In this document: one piece after another, positions 21,966-29,553 of the stretch | Numbering within the stretch: position 1 is the first letter of the stretch | Layout: each line of letters opens with the position of its first letter | NCBI GenBank assembly: GCA_027064425.1 | Contig: JAMOPO010000029.1 | Coordinates: forward strand, 1 to 42,185 | Direction: 5' to 3' | Length of the DNA: 42,185 nucleotides | Source: Methanobacteriota archaeon | GTDB taxonomy: Archaea; JAADCQ01; Methanopyri; Methanopyrales; Methanopyraceae | Translations under genes and position numbers: made by a program | Notes under the pieces: model-generated | What the model saw: only the letters and a program-made list of their open reading frames with translations | The model's database searches: none | Told to the model about the DNA's origin: nothing

Positions 21966-23288
21966 GTGGCGGGGGACAACCAGGCCCGGACCCGCGCACC
22001 CAAGGCGGGCATACACGACCGCCGCGTCCTGGTTATTGAAGTTTTCCCCGGCCTCACCCCGCCCAGGAGCCTCCTAAGGGACCTCAACCGCGAGGAGCGA
22101 AAGCTCCTCCTCGCCGCCGCCGGCCACCCCGACCTCCACTTCTGGGCCCGAAACACCATCGCCTACCTCTTCGACCACCCCACCCCCCTCCTCCTCGCCG
22201 CCGAACGACACGAGCGCATCCTCCCCACCGCCGTCCGCACCGTCGTCGAGCACCTGACCAACGACCCCAAGCGAGCCGACAAGGCCGCCCGGCTGGTACG
22301 AAAGGGCCACACCCCCCGCGAGGCCACCACCCACGCCGCCGGCCCCGACACCGCCCGCACCACCGCCCGAATCCTCGGCCGCACCCTGGGCTACATCCAG
22401 TCGGACCCGCTGACCATCGCCCTCACCCTCCAGGTCCTGGGCGTGCTGCTCACAGCACCGCACCGACTGCGACCGCTGACCCACATCCTCGTCGTGATCC
22501 CCGAGCTCAAGCACCTGAACATCCACCCGGAGCGCCTCGCCCGCCGCGTCTACTCCACCCTCTACCGCGCCCTCCGCACCCTCGACATCCCCCGCCACCT
22601 GACCCTCCGCGTCTACCTGAAGCGCGAGGACGGCCGCCTCGAGGACCCGCGCGGCGAGCCCACGGAGACCTTCCTGGTCGAGGCCTACGAGGAGCTCTTC
22701 CACCACCGACCGCACGCCGGCGGCAAGCACTTCCCGCCCCACGACCGCACCGCGCACGTCACCGCCTGGGCCCACGCCCTCGCCCGCGCCCTCACCGACC
22801 GCGTCCGCCGAGACCTACACCGGCGCGGGCTACGCGCCGCCCAGCGCGCCAAGCAACGCGGAGAGGACCCCAACGACGCCTACCAGCGAGAGCGCAACAA
22901 GTGGCTCAAACGCTGGTTCCGCCGCGGCCGAGCCTGGCTCAAGCACCACCGACCCGCCCCAACCCTCTCCCGACTCTCCGCCCACTTCGTCCTCCGGGAG
23001 GCCGGCACCGAGCTCCTGCACACCCCCGGATTCCTGGCCCGCGTGACGCGCACCACCCTCCGAACCCTGCTTCGAGCGGGGAACCTGACCCGGATCGGCG
23101 TCCGGCAGACGGTCCGACGCGTCGCCCGGAAGCTGGTCGAGAGGTTCCAACCCACCCCGGATCAGGCCAAGCACATCCTGAAGCTCCTGCGCCGAGCACG
23201 CCGCCGAGTGCTCGGTGACAGGACGCTGCTGGAGGCCTTTGGGACCCCATCGCGGCTCGAGGCGCTGGCCCGCAGCCCGCCCGGCTGA
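21966..23288 (+). CDS. orphan Arg/His-rich protein of unknown function
   Basis: A 440-residue protein with no domain I recognise. The N-terminal third is Ala/Leu/His/Arg-rich helices; a mildly hydrophobic stretch (DPLTIALTLQVLGVLLTAP) lies near residue 146. The C-terminal half is very basic, with clusters such as KWLKRWFRRGRAWLKHHR and repeated R-x-x-R patterns, suggesting nucleic-acid binding. Third positions are overwhelmingly C, as in the marker genes upstream, and the opposite of the G-rich genes downstream. The GTG at 21966 is the longest start. It is separated from marker 7 by a 69-base GC-rich gap and followed by the AT-rich spacer. Possibly Methanopyrus-specific. Confidence 0.6.
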   Translation: MAGDNQARTRAPKAGIHDRRVLVIEVFPGLTPPRSLLRDLNREERKLLLAAAGHPDLHFWARNTIAYLFDHPTPLLLAAERHERILPTAVRTVVEHLTNDPKRADKAARLVRKGHTPREATTHAAGPDTARTTARILGRTLGYIQSDPLTIALTLQVLGVLLTAPHRLRPLTHILVVIPELKHLNIHPERLARRVYSTLYRALRTLDIPRHLTLRVYLKREDGRLEDPRGEPTETFLVEAYEELFHHRPHAGGKHFPPHDRTAHVTAWAHALARALTDRVRRDLHRRGLRAAQRAKQRGEDPNDAYQRERNKWLKRWFRRGRAWLKHHRPAPTLSRLSAHFVLREAGTELLHTPGFLARVTRTTLRTLLRAGNLTRIGVRQTVRRVARKLVERFQPTPDQAKHILKLLRRARRRVLGDRTLLEAFGTPSRLEALARSPPG

Positions 23289-23734
23289 GTTGAAACCACG
23301 GGCGCAAGCCGCGCGACCCGGGGTGGGACCGGGGCCGCAGATCGTTAAGAAGTTCGAAACAATGTGACACACGCTTGTCGTGCCGTTAAGAACGCACCCA
23401 GGGCGCTCAGAAAAGTGTTTTTCCTGAAGCTAACGAGACCACAAAACACAACCCTAAGCGCTGCCTTCATCGCGCTAATACCCGGCTAACCAAATAGATA
23501 ACCAAATAACCTGGTATTTGGACCAATATCTAACTTGAACCGAGCTTAAGTGATGACAGGCTGAAGCCGGTTGTCAGCCTTGATTCATGCGTTCTTTAAC
23601 CCGGGCGCGTCCCCCGGCGGGGCTGTGATCGGTTGGTTCCGGTTCGCTCGACCGTTGTTTCGGGATCGCGCGGCGGCTGGGTGAAGCTTCTTATCCCGCG
23701 GTCCGGTGGGGGAGACGGCCGGGGCGGGTTCGCC
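23289..23734. other. AT-rich intergenic region with repeats, upstream of primase
   Basis: The longest and most AT-rich gap in the window lies here, with its core around 23340-23600. It holds a 9-bp direct repeat CGTTAAGAA at 23343-23351 and 23384-23392, a near-inverted copy (GCGTTCTTTAAC at 23590-23601), CCAAATA at 23490-23496 and 23502-23508 facing TATTTGG at 23515-23521, and a 7-bp inverted repeat AGGCTGA/TCAGCCT at 23558-23564 and 23574-23580. No gene is seen. The C-rich to G-rich switch of the + strand occurs across it. It could be a promoter/operator region for the primase operon or a replication origin. Confidence 0.55.
23502..23521. repeat. CCAAATA/TATTTGG inverted repeat
   Basis: A perfect 7-bp inverted repeat with a six-base ACCTGG centre, plus an extra direct CCAAATA copy 12 bases to the left (23490-23496). 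It is the most AT-rich point of the intergenic region. A protein-binding site is more likely than an RNA hairpin, given the weak stem for a hyperthermophile. Confidence 0.5.
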
Positions 23735-24607
23735 GTGCGGGTGGCCGCGTTCGCGGCGGAGTTTTACTCGCGGCTGCCGGAGGGCGTGTTCCGTGAGTTC
23801 GTGCGGGAGCCGGAGCGGCGGGAGTGGGCGTTCACGGTGGAGCGGGGTGGCGACCTGGTCTTCGTGCGGAAGCGTCGGTGGGACGAGGTGGAGGGGTTCG
23901 TGGAGCTGTACCACTCGGTGGGTCGGTTCGAGGAGCCGACGAGGTGGGAGGGGTTGACGGGCTGGGATTTGGTGCTGGACGTGGACGCGGAGCTGCCGGA
24001 GGATGCGGAGGGGTTCTTGCGGGAGCTGGGGGAGCTGTTGAGGGGTGTGGTTCGGGTGTGTGAGGAGCTGCGTCGGGTGGTGGGTCTGCCGGCGCCGGAC
24101 GTGATCAACTTCTCGGGGTCGAAGGGGTTTCATGTGCGGTACTTCTTTGAGTCGATTAGGAACAGGTTGAGGTGGGGGGAGCACTTGGGGAGGGGGTTGG
24201 ACGTGGAGGAGCTGGTTAGGGGGTTGGGTCGTGGGTTGGTCTGGTTGGCGGAGGAGGGGTTCATTGGTGGTGGGGTGGGTGAGCTGTTGGATGAGTCGAT
24301 GTACGAGTTGAAGCGGTTGATTCGGTGTGTGGGTTCTTTGAACGCTAAGTCGTTGTTGCCGGCGGTGCCGGTGTGGTGTAAGTGGGAGGGTTCGTGGCGG
24401 GAGTTCAGGGAGAGGGTGTTGGATGGGAGTGGGTTGGAGGTGGGTTGTTGGGTGGTTCGGAGGGTGTTGACGTGGCCGGGTGGTGGGTTGGTGGAGGTGT
24501 TGGATCGGGTGCTGGGGTTGGAGGTGGATGTCGGTGTGCGGGGGTTGGAGGAGTTCGTGGGTGTGTGGGAGGAGGTTCAGGAGGCGTTGGGGGAGATGAA
24601 GGGGTGA
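23735..24607 (+). CDS. priS: DNA primase small (catalytic) subunit
   Basis: Archaeo-eukaryotic primase catalytic subunit. The catalytic acids are visible as Asp82 and Asp84 in LVLDVDAELP, with the third probably Asp186 in LLDESMYEL. FSGSKGFHVRYF is the conserved nucleotide-binding motif, and RLIRCVGSLNAKS corresponds to the family R-L-P-x-SLH-x-K region with Asn in place of His. GTG at 23735 gives MRVAAFAAEFY with GGGGCGGG upstream; GTG at 23681 would add 18 Gly-rich residues. At 290 residues it is somewhat shorter than most PriS. No large subunit gene is present. It overlaps cofC by four bases. Confidence 0.88.
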   Translation: MRVAAFAAEFYSRLPEGVFREFVREPERREWAFTVERGGDLVFVRKRRWDEVEGFVELYHSVGRFEEPTRWEGLTGWDLVLDVDAELPEDAEGFLRELGELLRGVVRVCEELRRVVGLPAPDVINFSGSKGFHVRYFFESIRNRLRWGEHLGRGLDVEELVRGLGRGLVWLAEEGFIGGGVGELLDESMYELKRLIRCVGSLNAKSLLPAVPVWCKWEGSWREFRERVLDGSGLEVGCWVVRRVLTWPGGGLVEVLDRVLGLEVDVGVRGLEEFVGVWEEVQEALGEMKG

Positions 24608-25179
24608 GGTTCGTGGTCCCGTTCGCGGATCGGGGTGAGCGGAAGACGCGGTTGTCTTCGTGCATGGATGAGCGGACGCGGGAGGAGTTCGCGCTGGCGA
24701 TGTTGCGGCACGTGGTGCGGGTGCTCTCGGGGTTCGGTGAGGTGGAGGTGGTGACGCCGGACGAGGAGTTGTCGGTGCCGGGGGCGTCGGTGCGGTGCAG
24801 TGAGGCGGGGTTGAACGAGCTGCCGCTGCCGGTGGGGGAGCGGTTCGGGGTGGTGGTGTCGGATCTGCCGTTGCTGTCGGAGGAGGATGTGGAGCGGGCG
24901 TTGGAGGCGTTGGAGGGGGCGGACGTGGTGCTGTGTCCGGCGCGGCGAGGTGGTACGTCGGGGGTGTTCGTGCGGGAGGGGGTGCGGTTCCGGCCGGTGT
25001 TCGGTGGGGTGAGCTTTCCGAGGAACTTGGAGCGGGCTCGTGGGCGTGGGTTGGAGGTGCGGGTGGTGCGGTCGTTGGGGTTCTTTGCGGACGTGGACGT
25101 GCCGGAGGATCTAGTGGACGTGGCGCTCTTGGGTGAGGGTGAGGTGGCGCGGTTGGCGCGGTCGGTTGTGTCCGTGTGA
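24604..25179 (+). CDS. cofC: 2-phospho-L-lactate guanylyltransferase
   Basis: Coenzyme F420 synthesis enzyme that activates 2-phospho-L-lactate (or a related three-carbon phosphate) with GTP to give the guanylylated precursor used by CofD. A 191-residue nucleotidyltransferase fold with the N-terminal VPFADRGERKTRLSS substrate loop, LALAMLRHVVRVL-like helix, VVVSDLPLLSEEDVERAL carrying the metal-binding Asp, and CPARRGGTSGVFV. The GTG start overlaps the primase stop as GTGA. F420 is the hydride carrier of hydrogenotrophic methanogenesis, consistent with the organism. Confidence 0.92.
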   Translation: MRFVVPFADRGERKTRLSSCMDERTREEFALAMLRHVVRVLSGFGEVEVVTPDEELSVPGASVRCSEAGLNELPLPVGERFGVVVSDLPLLSEEDVERALEALEGADVVLCPARRGGTSGVFVREGVRFRPVFGGVSFPRNLERARGRGLEVRVVRSLGFFADVDVPEDLVDVALLGEGEVARLARSVVSV

Positions 25180-25247
25180 GTTCGACGCTCGGGGTGGGGG
25201 GCTCGGCTGAAAGGTCGGGTGTCGGGTCGGCGTAGGGGGTGTGGGTC

Positions 25248-26327
25248 TTGGTCTCTCGGGAGGAGGTTTGGGAGGTGTTGGAGGAGTACGATGTGGAGGA
25301 TCTGTCGATCGCGACGCTGGGGAGTCACACGGCGCTGCACATCCTGCGGGGGGCGAAGGAGGAGGGGTTCCGGTCGGTGGTGGTGTGTGAGGAGGGTCGG
25401 ACGGCGCCGTACGAGCGGTTGGGTGTGGCGGACGAGATCATCGTGGTGGAGTCGTTCGAGGAGGTGGTGGATGAGGAGGTGCAGGAGCGGCTGCGGGAGT
25501 TGAACGCGATCGTGGTGCCGCACGGGTCGTTCGTGGCGTACGTGGGCGTGGATCGGATCGAGGAGGAGCTGTACGTGCCGATCTTCGGGAATCGGTGGCT
25601 GCTGCGGTGGGAGAGCGAGCGGGAGCTGGAGCGGGAGCTGTTGGAGCGGGCCGGGGTGAAGGTGCCGAGGGTGTTCGAGTCGCCGGAGGAGATCGATCGG
25701 CCGGTGATCGTGAAGTTCCCGGGGGCGCGGGGTGGTCGTGGCTACTTCATCTGTTCGAGTCCGGAGGAGTTCGAGGAGAAGGTGGAGAAGATGATCGAGC
25801 GGGGGTACCTGGACGAGGAGGACGTGGAGCGGGCGCACATTGAGGAGTACGTGGTGGGGACGAACTTCTGCGTGCACTACTTCCGGTCGGTCGTGGAGGA
25901 CACGGTGGAGGTTCTGGGGATGGATCGGCGGTACGAGACGAACATTGATGGGCTGGTGCGGATGCCGGCGCGGGATCAGCTGGAGGTGGATCTGGAGCCC
26001 TCGTTCGTGATCTCTGGGAACGTGCCGGTGGTGGTGCGGGAGTCGCTGCTGGTGCAGCTGTACGAGATGGGTGACCGGGTGGTGGAGGCGTCGGAGGAGA
26101 TTCGGGAGCCGGGGTTGATCGGGCCGTTCTGCCTGCAGACGCTGTGCACGGAGGACCTGGAGTTCTACGTGTTCGAGCTGTCGGCGCGGATCGACGGTGG
26201 TACGAACGTCACGTTCCTGCCGTACGCGTTCCTGAAGTTCGGTGAGGTGTTCACGATGGGGCGGCGGATCGCGCGGGAGATTCGGGAGGCGCGGGAGCGC
26301 GGTGTGCTGCGGGAGGTGGTCACGTAG
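25248..26327 (+). CDS. purP: FAICAR synthetase (archaeal PurP)
   Basis: ATP- and formate-dependent ligase that formylates AICAR to FAICAR in archaeal purine synthesis, replacing the folate enzyme. ATP-grasp architecture is visible: an N-terminal domain with IATLGSHTALHILRGAKEEG, a central PVIVKFPGARGGRGYFI, and C-terminal GPFCLQTLCTEDLEFYVFE and ARIDGGTNV. The TTG at 25248 starts MVSREEVWEVLEEY, which lines up with known PurP starts and has GGGGG eight bases upstream; GTG at 25239 adds three residues. It lies three bases before thiDN in the same direction. Confidence 0.95.
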   Translation: MVSREEVWEVLEEYDVEDLSIATLGSHTALHILRGAKEEGFRSVVVCEEGRTAPYERLGVADEIIVVESFEEVVDEEVQERLRELNAIVVPHGSFVAYVGVDRIEEELYVPIFGNRWLLRWESERELERELLERAGVKVPRVFESPEEIDRPVIVKFPGARGGRGYFICSSPEEFEEKVEKMIERGYLDEEDVERAHIEEYVVGTNFCVHYFRSVVEDTVEVLGMDRRYETNIDGLVRMPARDQLEVDLEPSFVISGNVPVVVRESLLVQLYEMGDRVVEASEEIREPGLIGPFCLQTLCTEDLEFYVFELSARIDGGTNVTFLPYAFLKFGEVFTMGRRIAREIREARERGVLREVVT

Positions 26328-26330
26328 GGG

Positions 26331-27626
26331 GTGCCGCTCGCCCTGCTCCTTCTGGTCTCCGGGCACGATCCTACGGGGGCGGGTTTGAGGGCGGACGTGG
26401 CGACGGCGGAGGCGCTGGGCGTGCCGCACGTCTCGGTGGTCACGCTGCTCTCGGTGCAGGTGGGGGGCGTGGAGGAGGTTCGTCCGGTGGATCGTGACCT
26501 GTTCCGGCGGTGCCTGGAGGAGTACGTGGAGTGGTGCGAGGTGGCGAAGGTGGGGGCGGTGCCGCGGGAGTGGATGTTCGGGGAGCTGGCGGAGCGGCTG
26601 GAGGGGCTGCGGGTGGTCTGGGACCCGGTCTTCGAGGCGGAGAAGGGTGGCGCGCTGTCGGAGGTGGACCCGGGCCGGGCGCTGGAGGTGTTCGGTGAGG
26701 CGGTGGACGTGGTCACGCCGAACGCGCGGGAGTTGGGGGAGTGGGTGGGTCGTCGGGTGAGGTCGGTGTCGGAGGCGGAGGTGGCGGCGCGGGAGCTGTT
26801 GGAGTCGTTCGACTGGGAGGGGGTCCTGGTCACGGGCGGGCACCTGGTGGACCGGTGCGACGTGTGGGTGCCGGCGGAGGGTGAGGCGGTCGCGTGGGAG
26901 CTGCCGGAGGGGGAGGGGGCGCACGGGTCGGGGTGCGTGGTCTCGGCGGCGTTGGCGTGCTACCTGTGCCGTGGGGTGGGGCTGGAGGAGGCGGTGGAGC
27001 GGGCGGTGAGGTTCGCTCGGCGGGCGGTGAGGGGCGCGTTCGAGCTGCCGGTGGGTCGGGTGGTCTCGCCGGGCGCCTGGGTGCGTGAGCGGGCGGCGTT
27101 CGGTCGGGCGGTGCGGAACGTGCTGCGGGCGTTGAGGATGCTGGAGTCGGACCCGGTCTTCGCCCGGGCGGTCCCGCAGGTGGGGATGAACGTGGCGGAG
27201 GTGTTCGATCCGGAGCGGGGGTTGGAGGGGGTGGTGGGGCTCTCGGGTCGGGTGATCTTGGAGGGTGATCGGGTCCGGGTGGTGGGTCGGCCGGTCCCGG
27301 GTGGCTCGAAGCACGTGGGGACGGTGGCGCTGACGGCGCACCGGTTGGATCCGTCGGTGCGGGCGGCGGTGAACGCTCGGTTCGAGGAGGAGCTGGTGGA
27401 GCGGGCGCGGGAGTTGGGGCTTGTGGTGGCGAGTTTTGATCGGTCGGAGGAGCCGGAGGAGGTGGAGTCGACGATGGAGTGGGGGACGCGGGTGGCGTTC
27501 GAGCGGGCGGGTGAGACCCCGGACGTGATTTGGGATGAGGGGGACGTGGGGAAGGAGCCGATGATCCGGGTGCTGGGTGGCAGTGCGGTGGAGGCGGTGT
27601 CGAAGCTGCGGATGCTGCTGGGGTAG
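26331..27626 (+). CDS. thiDN: bifunctional HMP-P kinase / thiamine-phosphate synthase (ThiD-ThiN)
   Basis: Fusion of two thiamine enzymes. Residues 1 to about 255 are ThiD, a ribokinase-fold kinase making HMP-PP: SGHDPTGAGLRADV, VWDPVFEAEKG, TPNARELGEW, VLVTGGHL and the anion-hole motif GAHGSGCVVSAALA. Residues from about 260 to the end are ThiN, the archaeal thiamine-phosphate synthase: VPQVGMNVAEVF, GGSKHVGTVALTAHR, VASFDRSEEPEEVESTMEWGT, and a terminal DVIWDEGDVGKEPMIRVLG. GTG start at 26331 just after purP. Thiamine-phosphate kinase (thiL) is present in part at the right edge of the window. Confidence 0.94.
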   Translation: MPLALLLLVSGHDPTGAGLRADVATAEALGVPHVSVVTLLSVQVGGVEEVRPVDRDLFRRCLEEYVEWCEVAKVGAVPREWMFGELAERLEGLRVVWDPVFEAEKGGALSEVDPGRALEVFGEAVDVVTPNARELGEWVGRRVRSVSEAEVAARELLESFDWEGVLVTGGHLVDRCDVWVPAEGEAVAWELPEGEGAHGSGCVVSAALACYLCRGVGLEEAVERAVRFARRAVRGAFELPVGRVVSPGAWVRERAAFGRAVRNVLRALRMLESDPVFARAVPQVGMNVAEVFDPERGLEGVVGLSGRVILEGDRVRVVGRPVPGGSKHVGTVALTAHRLDPSVRAAVNARFEEELVERARELGLVVASFDRSEEPEEVESTMEWGTRVAFERAGETPDVIWDEGDVGKEPMIRVLGGSAVEAVSKLRMLLG

Positions 27627-27632
27627 TGCGGC

Positions 27633-28238
27633 ATGTTCGAGCGGCTGGTGTACGTGGACCTGATCTCAAGGAGTCACGCGGAGTTCGCGAAGCGCGCGAT
27701 CCGGAGGCTGTCTCCGCGGGTGGAGGTGGAGGTTAGGTGCCTCTCTCGGTTCGAGCGGGAGGATGAGGCGCTCACGTACGATGGTCGGCTGCGGGACGAG
27801 TCGGCGTGGGAGCGGTTCCTGGAGGTGCTGGAGGAGGCGGAGGAGGACTGGGTGGTCGCGTCGGTGGTGAACGTGCCGCCGGAGGTGCGGGAGGTGGACT
27901 CGGACGCGACGGTGGTGTTGGGGGTGAACACGGGGGATCATCGGAGGACGCTGGAGGCGGCGCGGTTGGCGGACGTGTTGGTGGTGGGTCGTCGGCTGTA
28001 CTCGCCGTCGACGGGGCCTCGGGAGTTCGGTCGGGTGGGTTCCGGGGTGCTGAAGGACGGGACGCTGGTGGTGGACGTGGAGGATCTGGACCTGATGTAC
28101 GCGAGCGAGGGGGTCCCGGTGGTCGCGGTCGTGGTGGCGGAGCGCGGGGTGGAGGGGCTGCGGATGGATCTGCGGGCGGGTCGGTTGAAGCCGCTGGCGG
28201 AGGAGGCGCTGGAGGGGCTCTCGCTCTCGCGGGTGTGA
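27633..28238 (+). CDS. conserved-looking protein of unknown function
   Basis: A 201-residue soluble alpha/beta protein that I do not recognise. Two segments look like conserved loops: DATVVLGVNTGDHRRTLEAARLAD and GRRLYSPSTGPREFG. The second half (VVDVEDLDLMYASEGVPVVAVVV) resembles a Rossmann-like strand-loop pattern. The ATG start is six bases after the thiDN stop and the methyltransferase follows six bases later, so it belongs to the same transcription unit. Third-position G-richness matches its neighbours, arguing for a real gene. No function is proposed. Confidence 0.75.
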   Translation: MFERLVYVDLISRSHAEFAKRAIRRLSPRVEVEVRCLSRFEREDEALTYDGRLRDESAWERFLEVLEEAEEDWVVASVVNVPPEVREVDSDATVVLGVNTGDHRRTLEAARLADVLVVGRRLYSPSTGPREFGRVGSGVLKDGTLVVDVEDLDLMYASEGVPVVAVVVAERGVEGLRMDLRAGRLKPLAEEALEGLSLSRV

Positions 28239-28244
28239 GCGGTC

Positions 28245-29147
28245 GTGGAGGAGTTCCGGTGGCGGCCTGAAGGGTTCGAGTGCGTGCTCTCGCACTTCGA
28301 GGCGGAGCGGCTGCTGGAGGCGGTTGAGTCGGGGGAGGACCGGGTTCGGGTCCCGCTGGATCTGGGTCGGGAGGAGGGCTCGGTCTCGGTGGAGGGAGAT
28401 GGGGTTCGGGTGCGCGGGGTGTGGGTGTCTCGGGAGGAGCTGGAGCGGATGGTGGAGTGGGAGGGGGCGTACGGGCTCTCGAAGGAGGGCGTCTTCCGGC
28501 TGGAGATTCGGGCGGAGCATTACTACAAGCTGCTGCCCGTGAGGCCGGGCGAGGCGCCGACGGTGGAGATCGATGGGATTCGGATGCATCGGACGAAGTG
28601 GACGGACCCGTGGACGGACGCGGGCGTGAAGGTGCGGTACGCGCGGGTGGGTGCGGGGGATCGGGTGCTGGACGTGTGCACGGGGTTGGGCTACACGGCG
28701 ATCCGGGCGGTGGAGCGCGGGGCTGAGGTGGTCTCGGTGGAGAAGGATCTGAACGTGCTCCGGCTCAGCCGGGCTAACCCGTGGTCGGAGGGGTTGCGGG
28801 AGGTTCGGGTGTTGGTTGGGCGGGCGGAGGAGGTGGTGCCGGAGTTTGGGCGCTGCGAGTTCGACGCGGTGGTGCACGATCCGCCCCGGATGGCGCGGGC
28901 GGGTGAGCTGTACTCGCGGGAGTTTTACCGGGAGCTGCTCCGGGTGATGGCGCCGGGCGCGCGGCTGGTGCACTACGTGGGGGCGCCGGGGAGCCGGTAT
29001 CGGGGTAAAGACATAATCAGGGGCGTGGCGAGGCGGCTCGCGGAGGTGGGGTTCGAGGTGGTGCGGGTGGACCGGAAGTGGGGGCTCGTCATCGCTGAGA
29101 GACCCAGCGGCGGAGGGCGGGCTCGGGGACGAAGATCCCGCCCTTGA
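28245..29147 (+). CDS. predicted SAM-dependent methyltransferase (COG2521-like)
   Basis: A class I SAM methyltransferase of the archaeal COG2521 type. An N-terminal region of about 110 residues (EHYYKLLPVRPGEAPTVEIDG) precedes the Rossmann domain: VLDVCTGLGYTAIRA (motif I), VVSVEKDLNVLRL (motif II), and DAVVHDPPRMARAGE with Asp212-Pro-Pro-Arg215. DPPY/DPPR-type motifs occur in enzymes methylating bases or amide nitrogens, so an RNA or protein substrate is possible. The last 18 residues are Gly/Arg-rich and overlap the opposite-strand GIY-YIG gene by 59 bases; the conserved domain ends before this. GTG start. Confidence 0.85.
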   Translation: MEEFRWRPEGFECVLSHFEAERLLEAVESGEDRVRVPLDLGREEGSVSVEGDGVRVRGVWVSREELERMVEWEGAYGLSKEGVFRLEIRAEHYYKLLPVRPGEAPTVEIDGIRMHRTKWTDPWTDAGVKVRYARVGAGDRVLDVCTGLGYTAIRAVERGAEVVSVEKDLNVLRLSRANPWSEGLREVRVLVGRAEEVVPEFGRCEFDAVVHDPPRMARAGELYSREFYRELLRVMAPGARLVHYVGAPGSRYRGKDIIRGVARRLAEVGFEVVRVDRKWGLVIAERPSGGGRARGRRSRP

Positions 29148-29553
29148 GCTCGGCGACGGCGGCGGAGGTCTCTCGGAGGCCGGCGTGGAAGAGGTGGGAC
29201 TCGCAGTCGCAGTCGGAGCAGCCGAACCCGGGGACGCCGGGAGCGCGGCGGGAGAGGGACCTCGCCAGCTCGCACTCGGCGTCGTAGGGCAGGAGCCAGG
29301 CGCCCTTGATCCTCGGTCTCGTGGCGTCGAGCAGGTGGTCGATGTGCCAGTGTGGGTTCTCGGCGCCGCGCTCGGCGGTGCTGAGGTGCCGGCGCAGTCG
29401 GCCGCGCAGGTCGGTGGAGCCCCTCCCCTGGCCCGAGCCGACGTACGTCCAGTCCCCGGGCTCGAACTCCAGGGTCCCGAGGCTCCCGATCCGGACCCGG
29501 TGGCGCTCGTCCAGGTGGAAGATGAGCGCGTACGTCCCGGTGGAGGGTAGCAA
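29089..29553 (-). CDS. DUF123 GIY-YIG-type nuclease domain protein
   Basis: A small GIY-YIG-superfamily protein of the DUF123/COG1833 type, sometimes found fused to endonuclease III. The core shows STGTYALIF (the GIY-like strand), GDWTYVGSGQGRG (the YIG strand), LRGRLRRHL, NPHWHIDHLL and FGCSDCDCESHLFH, the last with a possible metal-binding cysteine cluster. TTG at 29553 begins MLPSTGTYAL, giving 154 residues; longer versions add only low-complexity sequence. It overlaps genes at both ends: tail to tail with the methyltransferase, and head to head, if 29540 is right, with the membrane protein. A DNA repair or RNA role is possible. Confidence 0.78.
   Translation of the reverse strand: MLPSTGTYALIFHLDERHRVRIGSLGTLEFEPGDWTYVGSGQGRGSTDLRGRLRRHLSTAERGAENPHWHIDHLLDATRPRIKGAWLLPYDAECELARSLSRRAPGVPGFGCSDCDCESHLFHAGLRETSAAVAELKGGIFVPEPALRRWVSQR

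Noticed and set aside
23558-23580. Rho-independent-like terminator AGGCTGA/TCAGCCT
   Set aside because: The stem is only 7 bp with a 9-base loop and no T-run follows. It is kept only as part of the repeat-rich spacer.
24405-27341. A 978-residue minus-strand open frame opposite primase, cofC, purP and thiDN
   Set aside because: It is rich in His, Pro and Arg with no domain and lies opposite four well-supported enzymes. It is a consequence of G-rich third positions on the plus strand.
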